From: JBBQSN01 sp038213835
Lineage (GTDB): Bacteria; Actinomycetota; Actinomycetes; Actinomycetales; CAWJMD01
DNA: 24,245 nucleotides
NCBI GenBank assembly: GCA_038213835.1
Contig: JBBQSN010000038.1
Location: 1 to 24,245, forward strand
Reading direction: 5' to 3'
Each line of letters starts with the position of its first letter. Within the stretch, counting starts at the first letter, position 1. Below, piece by piece: positions 13,286 through 19,559 of the stretch. Under the pieces are notes generated by a model, which saw nothing but the letters and a program-made list of their open reading frames with translations, was not told the origin of the DNA and made no database searches. Both the position numbers and the translations under genes were made by a program.

Positions 13286-14705
13286 GGTCCGTCCGCGCGA
13301 CGCCGTCGGCACGACCTCTGCGCTCCCAGGGTCGCCCGGCGGACGGCTGGTCACCGTCGCGATCATCGCCCAGGTCACGTTCGTCGCGTTCGAGGCGATG
13401 GCGGTCGCGACCGCGATGCCCGTGGTGGCCGAGCAGCTGGACGCCGTGCGCAGCTACTCGCTGGCGTTCTCGCTCTTCTTCACCGCCAGCCTGCTCGGCA
13501 TGGTCGTGGCGGGCGGCCTGGCCGACAACCGCGGCCCCACGCTGCCCCTGACCGTCGGGATGTCGCTGTTCGCAGGGGGTCTGGTGGTGTGTGGCACCGC
13601 GACCACGTTCGCGGCCCTGCTGGTCGGGCGGGCGGTCTCCGGGCTCGGGGCGGGTGGGCTGGTCGTCGCGCTCTACGTCGTGGTGGCCGCGGTGTACCCG
13701 GAGGAAGCGCGTCCGAAGGTGTTCGGGTGGATCAGCGCGGCGTGGGTGGTCCCCGCCGTCGTCGGCCCGCCGATCGCAGGGTGGCTGGCCACCGAGGTGT
13801 CGTGGCGGCTGGTCTTCCTGGTCGTGCCGCCGGTGGCCGTCCTGGCCCTGGTGCTGCTGCTGCCCCAGGTGCGCCGGTTCCCGGCCCGCGCGGTCACCGA
13901 CGCACCCGCCGGCACCGCCCTGTCCGGCCGCAGCCGGGCGCTGCTCGGCCTGGCGCTGGCCTCCGGAGCAGCCCTGCTGCAGTGGGCGGCGCAGCACGTG
14001 GTGCCGCTGCGCGTCGTCCCCGTCCTGGTGGGGCTGGCCGGCATGGCGCTGATCGCGGTCGGCCTCCCGCGGCTGATGCCGGCCGGGACCCTGCGGGTGG
14101 GGCGCGGTCTTCCGTCGGTGGTCGTGGTGCGCGGTCTCTACACGGCGGCCTTCTTCGGTGCCGAGACGTACGTCCCGCTCGCACTGAGCCAGGAGAAGGG
14201 GCTCTCCCTGGCCGCCGCGGGCGTGGCGCTCACCGGTGGCGCCCTCGGGTGGTCGCTCGGGTCGTACGTGCAGGGCAGGCCCGGCCTGCGGATCCCGCGG
14301 CACGGCCTGCTCGCGCTCGGCGCCGGCTTCATCGCGGTCGGGATCGCCGGGCTGTCCATCTCGATGCTCCCCGGCGTCAGTCCCTGGGCCGCCGCGCCGG
14401 TCTGGGCGGTCGGTGCGATCGGGATGGGGCTGGCCATGTCGAGCACCAGCGTGCTGGTGCTGGCGATGTCGCCGCCCGCCGTGCAGGGACGCAACTCCGC
14501 CTCGCTGCAGATCAGCGACTCGCTCGGCGCGGTCACCGGTGTCGGCATCGGCGGTGCCGTCTTCGCAGCGGGCCACGACCCTGCGGGGTCCGATGCCGGG
14601 CTGTTCGTGGCGATCTGGCTGGGCCTCGCGGCCGTCGCGCTGACGGGGGTGGTGGTCGGGTGGCGCGCCCGCGAGTCCCCCCGCCACGAGGTCGCGGTGG
14701 GGTAG
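13278..14705 (+). CDS. MFS transporter with 14 predicted spans (DHA2-like)
   Basis: This 475-residue protein shows about 14 hydrophobic spans, typical of drug:proton antiporters of the DHA2 type. Motif A between spans 2 and 3 is present but altered (GGLADNRGPTLPL). The span 4 region reads LLVGRAVSGLGAGGLVVALYVVVAAVY. The span 5 motif C region is WVVPAVVGPPIAGWLATEVSWRLVF, with the usual proline-rich antiporter signature. A span 9 region carries a charged Glu in FFGAETYVPLAL. It probably exports a small molecule across the cytoplasmic membrane, but no substrate can be read. The start ATG 13278 overlaps the DUF3039 stop, implying co-expression. A loop near residues 205-220 contains an Arg-rich cytoplasmic stretch. 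Confidence 0.88.
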   Translation: MTEVRPRDAVGTTSALPGSPGGRLVTVAIIAQVTFVAFEAMAVATAMPVVAEQLDAVRSYSLAFSLFFTASLLGMVVAGGLADNRGPTLPLTVGMSLFAGGLVVCGTATTFAALLVGRAVSGLGAGGLVVALYVVVAAVYPEEARPKVFGWISAAWVVPAVVGPPIAGWLATEVSWRLVFLVVPPVAVLALVLLLPQVRRFPARAVTDAPAGTALSGRSRALLGLALASGAALLQWAAQHVVPLRVVPVLVGLAGMALIAVGLPRLMPAGTLRVGRGLPSVVVVRGLYTAAFFGAETYVPLALSQEKGLSLAAAGVALTGGALGWSLGSYVQGRPGLRIPRHGLLALGAGFIAVGIAGLSISMLPGVSPWAAAPVWAVGAIGMGLAMSSTSVLVLAMSPPAVQGRNSASLQISDSLGAVTGVGIGGAVFAAGHDPAGSDAGLFVAIWLGLAAVALTGVVVGWRARESPRHEVAVG

Positions 14706-14708
14706 AAC
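14703..14708 (+). promoter_or_regulatory. -10-like hexamer overlapping the MFS stop codon
   Basis: TAGAAC begins with the MFS stop TAG and ends 6 bases before ATG 14715, where no Shine-Dalgarno sequence is present. The next gene may therefore be leaderless. Confidence 0.3.
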
Positions 14709-14714
14709 TACCGC

Positions 14715-15404
14715 ATGCTGCGCCAGGCCGTCCGGACGGTGCTCGCCGACGCCGGCGGACGCCAGCCCCCGCACGAGGCGTGGGGCCTGGTGCTGATGGC
14801 GGCCGGCGTCGACGCCACCGAGGCGGCGGGTCTCCCCGCGCGGCTGGGCTACGTGTTCCACCTCGGCCGCTGGACCGAGTCCGACGTGGCGGCCCAGCTC
14901 GAGGCCTGGGGAGACGCCCTGCGGGTGCGTGCCGAGCCTGACGTCGCCGCCGTCGTCGACCGTGCCGCCGCGTCACTGCGCGAGCAGCTGGCCGCCGACC
15001 CGGGGCCGCCCCAGCCTGTGCACCCGGCCCGTGCGCATCCGGCCCCCGTGCACCCGTCGCCCGCACCCGTGGCGTCGCCGGCAGCGCCGCCGTACGCGCC
15101 GCCGCCGCCGGCACCCACGCCGCCCCGGCGCGAGACCCGGCGCGAGACCCGGCGCGAGATCGGAGAGCGGGCCAGGCAGCAGGCGAGGCACCAGCCCAGG
15201 CCGCCGCAGGGCCCGCCACAGCAGGGCCCGCCTCAGCAGCGCCCGCCTCAGCGGCGACCGCAGCCGGGCGTCTCCGTCACGCCGCGTGGGACCAAGCCGC
15301 GAGGCATCCGGCTGGCTCCGGTCGTCGGCATCGGCGTGCTGGTGCTGCTGTGCGGCTGCAGCCTGTTCGGGTTCGTGGCCGACCTGTTCTCCGGGAGCGG
15401 CTGA
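14715..15404 (+). CDS. Proline-rich hypothetical protein with C-terminal membrane anchor
   Basis: I do not recognise this 229-residue protein. Residues 1-95 look like a folded, mostly helical domain (VRTVLADAGGRQPPHEAWGL, LGRWTESDVAAQLEAWGDAL). Residues about 96-135 are Pro/His/Ala-rich. Then come three RRET-type repeats (residues 138-149) and GPPQQ-type repeats (166-180). A single hydrophobic span with LVLLCGC (about 203-222) ends near the C-terminus. The layout suggests a cytoplasmic domain on a flexible linker anchored by a tail span. It lies between the MFS and helicase genes, all on one strand. The repeats are direct tandem duplications in the DNA, so their number may vary among strains. 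Confidence 0.7.
   Translation: MLRQAVRTVLADAGGRQPPHEAWGLVLMAAGVDATEAAGLPARLGYVFHLGRWTESDVAAQLEAWGDALRVRAEPDVAAVVDRAAASLREQLAADPGPPQPVHPARAHPAPVHPSPAPVASPAAPPYAPPPPAPTPPRRETRRETRREIGERARQQARHQPRPPQGPPQQGPPQQRPPQRRPQPGVSVTPRGTKPRGIRLAPVVGIGVLVLLCGCSLFGFVADLFSGSG
15127..15159 (+). repeat. 12-bp in-frame tandem repeat encoding RRET units
   Basis: GGCGCGAGACCC occurs at 15127-15138 and 15139-15150, followed by nine bases of a third unit. The repeat keeps the frame and encodes an alternating basic/acidic stretch in the hypothetical protein. Confidence 0.85.
15210..15254 (+). repeat. 15-bp in-frame tandem repeat encoding GPPQQ units
   Basis: Three near-identical 15-base units (15210-15224, 15225-15239, 15240-15254) of the type GGCCCGCCTCAGCAG encode GPPQQ, GPPQQ and RPPQR in the linker of the hypothetical protein. 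Confidence 0.85.
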
Positions 15405-15475
15405 GCGCTGCGCCGACCCGCCCGCTGCGCGGCGGCGCGCCGCAGGGTCCGTCGGTCCGGGCGGCGGGCGTCCCG

Positions 15476-15481
15476 TAACCT
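15476..15481 (+). promoter_or_regulatory. -10 element upstream of the helicase gene
   Basis: TAACCT fits TAnnnT and ends 9 bases before GTG 15491, which lacks a Shine-Dalgarno sequence. The 86-base gap before it (15405-15490) also holds a GC-rich, imperfectly self-complementary stretch around 15424-15444 that could end the upstream transcript. Confidence 0.4.
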
Positions 15482-15490
15482 CGTCACACC

Positions 15491-17311
15491 GTGCCCCCTT
15501 CCACCCCCTCGGCCCCGTCCGAGCCGTCCGGCCTGCCCCAGCACGTCAGCTCCGTGGCCGCCTCCCACCTGTCGCCGGCCTTCCCGGAGCGGGCGGCGTG
15601 GGGCACCGCCTCGCGGCTGCGTGCCTGGCAGGCCAGGGCCCTGGAGCAGTACCTGTCGGCCACGCCGGCCGACTTCCTGGCGGTCGCGACCCCGGGGGCC
15701 GGCAAGACCACGTTCGCCCTGCGGGTGGCCACCGAGCTGCTCGAGCGCGGCACCGTCCGGCGGATCACCGTCGTCGCGCCGACCGAGCACCTCAAGCGGC
15801 AGTGGGCCGACGCCGCCGCCCGGGTCGGCATCCAGCTCGACCCCACCTTCAGCAACCGCCACGGCGCCCTGGCCGACGGCTACGACGGCGTCGCCCTCAC
15901 CTACGCGCAGGTCGCCGCCCGGCCCATGCTGCACCGGGCCCGCACCGAGGCCGCCCCCACGCTCGTCGTCCTGGACGAGGTGCACCACGGCGGCGACGCC
16001 CTCTCCTGGGGAGCCGCCGTGCACGATGCGTTCTCGCCTGCGCCGCATCGGCTCTCGCTCACCGGAACCCCGTTCCGATCCGACACCGCCGCCATCGCGT
16101 TCGTGCGCTACGAGCCCGACCAGCAGGGCATCCGCCGCTCCCTGGCCGACTTCTCCTACGGCTACGCCGATGCCCTGCGCGACGGCGTGGTGCGTCCGGT
16201 GATGTTCCTCGCCTACACGGGGCAGATGCGGTGGCGCACCCGCGCGGGCGACGAGGTCAGTGCCCGGCTCGGCGAGCCCCTGACCCAGGACCAGGTGGCC
16301 CAGGCGTGGCGCACCGCCCTCGATCCCGACGGCGAGTGGGTGGCGTCCGTGCTGCGGGCCGCCGACACTCGGCTCACCGAGGTGCGGCGGGTCGTGCCCG
16401 ACGCCGGCGGCCTCGTCATCGCCTCCGACCAGCCCACCGCCCGCGCCTACGCCGCGGTCCTGCGCCAGGTCACCGGCGAGCCGCCCGTCGTGGTGCTGTC
16501 GGACGACTCCGGCGCCTCGGCGCGGATCGAGGAGTACGCCGGCGGCGACCAGCGCTGGATGGTGGCGGTGCGGATGGTGTCCGAGGGCGTCGACGTGCCC
16601 CGGCTGTGCGTGGGCGTCTACGCCACCTCGGCCAGCACCCCGCTCTACTTCGCCCAGGCGGTCGGACGCTTCGTGCGCGCCCGCAAGCGCGGCGAGACGG
16701 CGTCGATCTTCCTGCCGAGCGTGCCGGCCCTGCTGCAGCTCGCCGGGGGGATGGAGCTGGAGCGCGACCACGCGCTGGACCGGCCCCAGGGCGAGGACGA
16801 CGGCCTCGACTGGAGCCCCGAGGAGGGCCTGGTGTCGCGCGCCAACCGGCCCGAGGGTGCGAGCGAGGACCTGCTCGGGGCGTTCGCGGCGCTCGAGGCG
16901 CAGGCCTCGTTCGACCGCGTGCTCTTCGACGGCGGCGAGTTCGGGACGGGTGCCGACGTCGGCTCGGCCGAGGAGCTGGACTACCTCGGCATCCCCGGCC
17001 TGCTCGACGTCGAGCAGGTCACCACGCTGCTCCGGCAGCGCCAGCGCGAGCACACGACCCGGCGCGGCACGGCGGCACCGGACCCTCGCGAGGCCGAGCG
17101 GTCCGAGGCCGCGCACCGACGGATCGGTGTGTTGCGCAAGGAGCTGAACGCCCTGGTGTCGGCGTGGTCCCGGCGTACCGGCGCGCCGCACGGCGTGGTG
17201 CACTCCGACCTGCGCACCCGGACCGGCGGCGGCGAGGTCGCGCGCGCGAGCGAGGAGCAGATCCAGGCCCGGATCGACCTGCTGCGCACCCGGTTCGTCT
17301 CCCGCAGCTGA
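15491..17311 (+). CDS. DEAD/DEAH-box superfamily 2 helicase
   Basis: This 606-residue protein is a superfamily 2 helicase or translocase. It has motif I TPGAGKTT (residues 67-74), VVAPTEHLKRQW (motif Ia), motif II DEVH (162-165) and motif III in LTGTPFRSD. In the second RecA-like domain it has MVSEGVDVPRLCVGVYATSAS (motif V) and QAVGRFVRARK (motif VI). The first 40 residues are Pro/Ser-rich. The C-terminal 160 residues are acidic to basic, with no recognised domain, and contain a coiled-coil-like stretch (VEQVTTLLRQRQREH, HRRIGVLRKELNALVSAW). Such proteins unwind or remodel nucleic acids using ATP. The substrate is unknown; the fold resembles the XPB/UvrB/type III restriction group more than RecQ. 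No methylase or nuclease gene sits beside it, so a defence role is not supported. Confidence 0.9.
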   Translation: MPPSTPSAPSEPSGLPQHVSSVAASHLSPAFPERAAWGTASRLRAWQARALEQYLSATPADFLAVATPGAGKTTFALRVATELLERGTVRRITVVAPTEHLKRQWADAAARVGIQLDPTFSNRHGALADGYDGVALTYAQVAARPMLHRARTEAAPTLVVLDEVHHGGDALSWGAAVHDAFSPAPHRLSLTGTPFRSDTAAIAFVRYEPDQQGIRRSLADFSYGYADALRDGVVRPVMFLAYTGQMRWRTRAGDEVSARLGEPLTQDQVAQAWRTALDPDGEWVASVLRAADTRLTEVRRVVPDAGGLVIASDQPTARAYAAVLRQVTGEPPVVVLSDDSGASARIEEYAGGDQRWMVAVRMVSEGVDVPRLCVGVYATSASTPLYFAQAVGRFVRARKRGETASIFLPSVPALLQLAGGMELERDHALDRPQGEDDGLDWSPEEGLVSRANRPEGASEDLLGAFAALEAQASFDRVLFDGGEFGTGADVGSAEELDYLGIPGLLDVEQVTTLLRQRQREHTTRRGTAAPDPREAERSEAAHRRIGVLRKELNALVSAWSRRTGAPHGVVHSDLRTRTGGGEVARASEEQIQARIDLLRTRFVSRS

Positions 17312-17333
17312 GCGAGCACCCGTGCGTGGCCGT

Positions 17334-17358
17334 CCCTGTCGGACACACGCGAACAGGG
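17334..17358 (+). terminator. Possible hairpin after the helicase gene
   Basis: CCCTGT (17334-17339) and ACAGGG (17353-17358) are complementary, with a 13-base loop, 22 bases after the helicase stop. There is no U-tract and the loop is long, so this is a weak call. The rest of the 167-base gap (17312-17478) shows only the promoter-like hexamer before ada. Confidence 0.25.
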
Positions 17359-17465
17359 CCAGGCAGCGCGAGAGCGCACTCCAGCCGTCGGACCGCCTCG
17401 CGAGGACGTGCCGGGCTCCTCAGTTCTGTGGCGCGAACCGGGACGACGGGCGGTCCGGCCGCTCC

Positions 17466-17471
17466 TACGGT
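17466..17471 (+). promoter_or_regulatory. -10 element for leaderless ada transcript
   Basis: TACGGT fits TAnnnT and ends 7 bases before ATG 17479; no Shine-Dalgarno sequence is present. In E. coli, methylated Ada binds just upstream of its own promoter, but I could not identify an Ada box here. Confidence 0.45.
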
Positions 17472-17478
17472 GACTGCC

Positions 17479-18549
17479 ATGGACGAGGATGAGCTCTGGC
17501 GGCTGACTCTGGCCCGTGCCGATGGTGGCCGCCACTTCGTCTACGCAGTGACCAGCACCGGGATCTTCTGCCGACCCACGTGCCCGTCCCGTCGGCCGTT
17601 GCGGAAGAACACGCGCTTCTACGACGGTCCCGCGTCGGCCGAGCTGGCCGGTTTCCGGTCCTGCCTGCGCTGCCGGCCCGCGGAGAGCGTGTCAGGCAGC
17701 ACGCGTGCATCCCCGCCGCCGGTCGAGGCGGCGCTGGCCGCGCTGGGGCGGGCGCGGGGACCGGTCCCGACGAAGGACCTCGCCACCGCGGCCGGGGTGA
17801 GCCCGCGACAGCTGCAGCGATTGTTCGTCTCGACGCTGGGCGTGAGCCCTCGTGCCTACGGCGAAGCGCTGCGGGCCGACGCCGCCCGGGCTGCTCTGAG
17901 CAGCAGCGCGACCGTCAGCGATGCGGCGTTCTTCGCCGGCTACGGGTCGATGCGCGGCTTCTACGACGCTGTCGGCCCGCGGCTCGGTCTTGCTCCGGCG
18001 ACCTACGTCGCCGGTGGCGACGGGGAACAGCTGCTGTGGACCGTCGCCGAGCACGCGCTGGGCACGCTGCTGGTGGTGGTGTCTCGCCGTGGGGTCGTCG
18101 CGGCACGAATCGGATCGAGCGGCAGCGACGGAGCTGACGCGCTGGCACAGGTGGCGACCGAGCTGCCGAGGGCGACGCTGATCCGCGACGACGTCGCGCT
18201 TGCGGACGTCGCTCGTCACCTCGTCCTACTCGCGTCAGGTGTGGACGACGGGCAGGACCTCCCGTTGGACGTACGCGGCACCGCCTTCCAGGCGGCCGTG
18301 TGGGCGCAGCTGCAGACCATCCCGATGGGGGAGACGCGCAGCTACAGACAGGTCGCCACCAGCATCGGCCGGCCCGCAGCGGCACGTGCGGTGGCCAGCG
18401 CGTGCGCCAGCAATCCGGTCGCCCTGGTCGTTCCTTGCCACCGCGTCCTGCGCGGCGACGGTGGGCTCGGCGGCTTCCGCTGGGGGCTGGCCGTCAAGCG
18501 CGCGCTGTTGCGTGCCGAGCAGGAGCCGGCGACGCAGGACGCCCGGTGA
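17479..18549 (+). CDS. ada: Bifunctional Ada: DNA methyl-repair protein and transcriptional activator
   Basis: This 356-residue protein has the full Ada architecture (E. coli Ada is 354 residues). The N-terminal domain carries four zinc cysteines, Cys31, Cys35, Cys62 and Cys65 (in FCRPTC and SCLRC), one of which accepts methyl groups from DNA phosphotriesters. An AraC-type helix-turn-helix region occupies about 85-175 (LATAAGVSPRQLQRLFVSTLGVSPRAY). The C-terminal O6-alkylguanine transferase has the active-site Cys320 in VVPCHRVL and the Arg-finger region RAVASACASNP. It would repair O6-methylguanine irreversibly and, once methylated at the N-terminus, activate adaptive-response genes. Its stop overlaps the EamA start (GTGA), so the exporter probably belongs to the same induced operon. 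Confidence 0.94.
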   Translation: MDEDELWRLTLARADGGRHFVYAVTSTGIFCRPTCPSRRPLRKNTRFYDGPASAELAGFRSCLRCRPAESVSGSTRASPPPVEAALAALGRARGPVPTKDLATAAGVSPRQLQRLFVSTLGVSPRAYGEALRADAARAALSSSATVSDAAFFAGYGSMRGFYDAVGPRLGLAPATYVAGGDGEQLLWTVAEHALGTLLVVVSRRGVVAARIGSSGSDGADALAQVATELPRATLIRDDVALADVARHLVLLASGVDDGQDLPLDVRGTAFQAAVWAQLQTIPMGETRSYRQVATSIGRPAAARAVASACASNPVALVVPCHRVLRGDGGLGGFRWGLAVKRALLRAEQEPATQDAR

Positions 18550-19502
18550 CCCAGACGATCGTCCCCGCTGCCCGCACCTGGGTCCCGGCCTACCTGCTGC
18601 TCGCGCTGTTCTGGGGATGCTCGTTCGCCCTGATCGAGATCGGGCTGCGGTCGCTGACGCCGGTGGGCGTCGCCCTGGTCCGGCTGGTTCTCGGCGCTTC
18701 GACGCTCCTGCTGATCAGCGCTGTGACGCGGACCGCCCTGCCACCGCGCTCGACGTGGCGCCATCTCCTGGTCGTGGCCGCTCTGCTGAACGCCGTCCCG
18801 TTCGTGCTCTTCGCCTACGGCGAGACGCACATCTCCTCCTCACTGGCCGGCATCATCAACGCGGCGACGCCGCTGGCGACGCTCGCGGTCGTGCTCGCCG
18901 CCTTTCCCGAGGAGAACCCCACTCGTGAGCGACTGACCGGGCTGGCCGTCGGGTTCACCGGCGTGGTGATCGTGCTCGGACTGTGGCGCGGGCTCGGTTC
19001 TGGCCAGTGGCTCGGCGTTGCTGCCTGCGGCGCGGCCGTCTGCTGCTACGGGGTCGCCTTCCCCTACGCCCGTCGGTACCTCAGCGGCACGACCGGCGCG
19101 CTCTCGCTCGCCACGGGCCAGACGACCATCGCCACCGTTCTGCTGCTGCCGGCCGCCGCAGTCACGGGCGTGGTGCAGGGCACCCTGACCTCGGCCGTCG
19201 TCCTGGCGATGCTGGGTCTCGGCTGTCTGGGCTCAGGCGTCGCGTACATCCTGAACTTCACCGTCGTGACCCGGGCTGGAGGGACCGTCGCCAGCACCGT
19301 CACCTACCTGACACCCGTCGTCGCGGTCGGCGTCGGCGTCGGCCTGCTGGGAGAGGACCTGCGGTGGAACGAACCGCTCGGCGCCGCCGTCGTCGTGCTC
19401 GGCGCGGCACTGGCCCAGGGCCGGCTCACCCGTACGCGACGAGCAGAACTGGCGTCCTGGACCGCGAGACCGCCGAGTGGTGGAGGTCGTGCGATGCCGT
19501 GA
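18546..19502 (+). CDS. EamA/DMT family transporter
   Basis: This 318-residue membrane protein has about ten spans arranged as two EamA repeats. Repeat 1 begins LLLALFWGCSFALIEIGLRSLTPVGVALVRLVLGA; repeat 2 includes AACGAAVCCYGVAFPYARRYL and ends with VASTVTYLTPVVAVGVGVGLLGEDLRWNEPLGAAVVVLGAALA, the typical last two spans. The substrate is unknown; DMT members export metabolites, amino acids or toxic compounds. GTG 18546 overlaps the ada stop by four bases. Co-translation with ada suggests export of an alkylating compound or its products, which is inference. The gene ends 57 bases from the convergent c-di-GMP gene, and I see no clear hairpin between them. Confidence 0.9.
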   Translation: MTQTIVPAARTWVPAYLLLALFWGCSFALIEIGLRSLTPVGVALVRLVLGASTLLLISAVTRTALPPRSTWRHLLVVAALLNAVPFVLFAYGETHISSSLAGIINAATPLATLAVVLAAFPEENPTRERLTGLAVGFTGVVIVLGLWRGLGSGQWLGVAACGAAVCCYGVAFPYARRYLSGTTGALSLATGQTTIATVLLLPAAAVTGVVQGTLTSAVVLAMLGLGCLGSGVAYILNFTVVTRAGGTVASTVTYLTPVVAVGVGVGLLGEDLRWNEPLGAAVVVLGAALAQGRLTRTRRAELASWTARPPSGGGRAMP

Positions 19503-19559
19503 GACCGCGCCGGTGCTCCTGCCGAGCGTCCGCCCCTGCTGGTCCCTCGCCGCCTCGGG

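Noticed and set aside
15405..15490. GC-rich self-complementary stretch as a terminator after the proline-rich protein gene
   Set aside because: The pairing needs bulges and is no better than expected for sequence this rich in G and C.
15491..17311. The helicase as part of a restriction or phage-defence system
   Set aside because: No nuclease, methylase or other defence gene is adjacent; its neighbours look like conserved housekeeping genes.
17312..19502. The ada-eamA pair as a recent horizontal acquisition
   Set aside because: Codon use looks slightly less GC-extreme by eye, but there is no mobility gene, flanking repeat or tRNA, and I could not compute composition.
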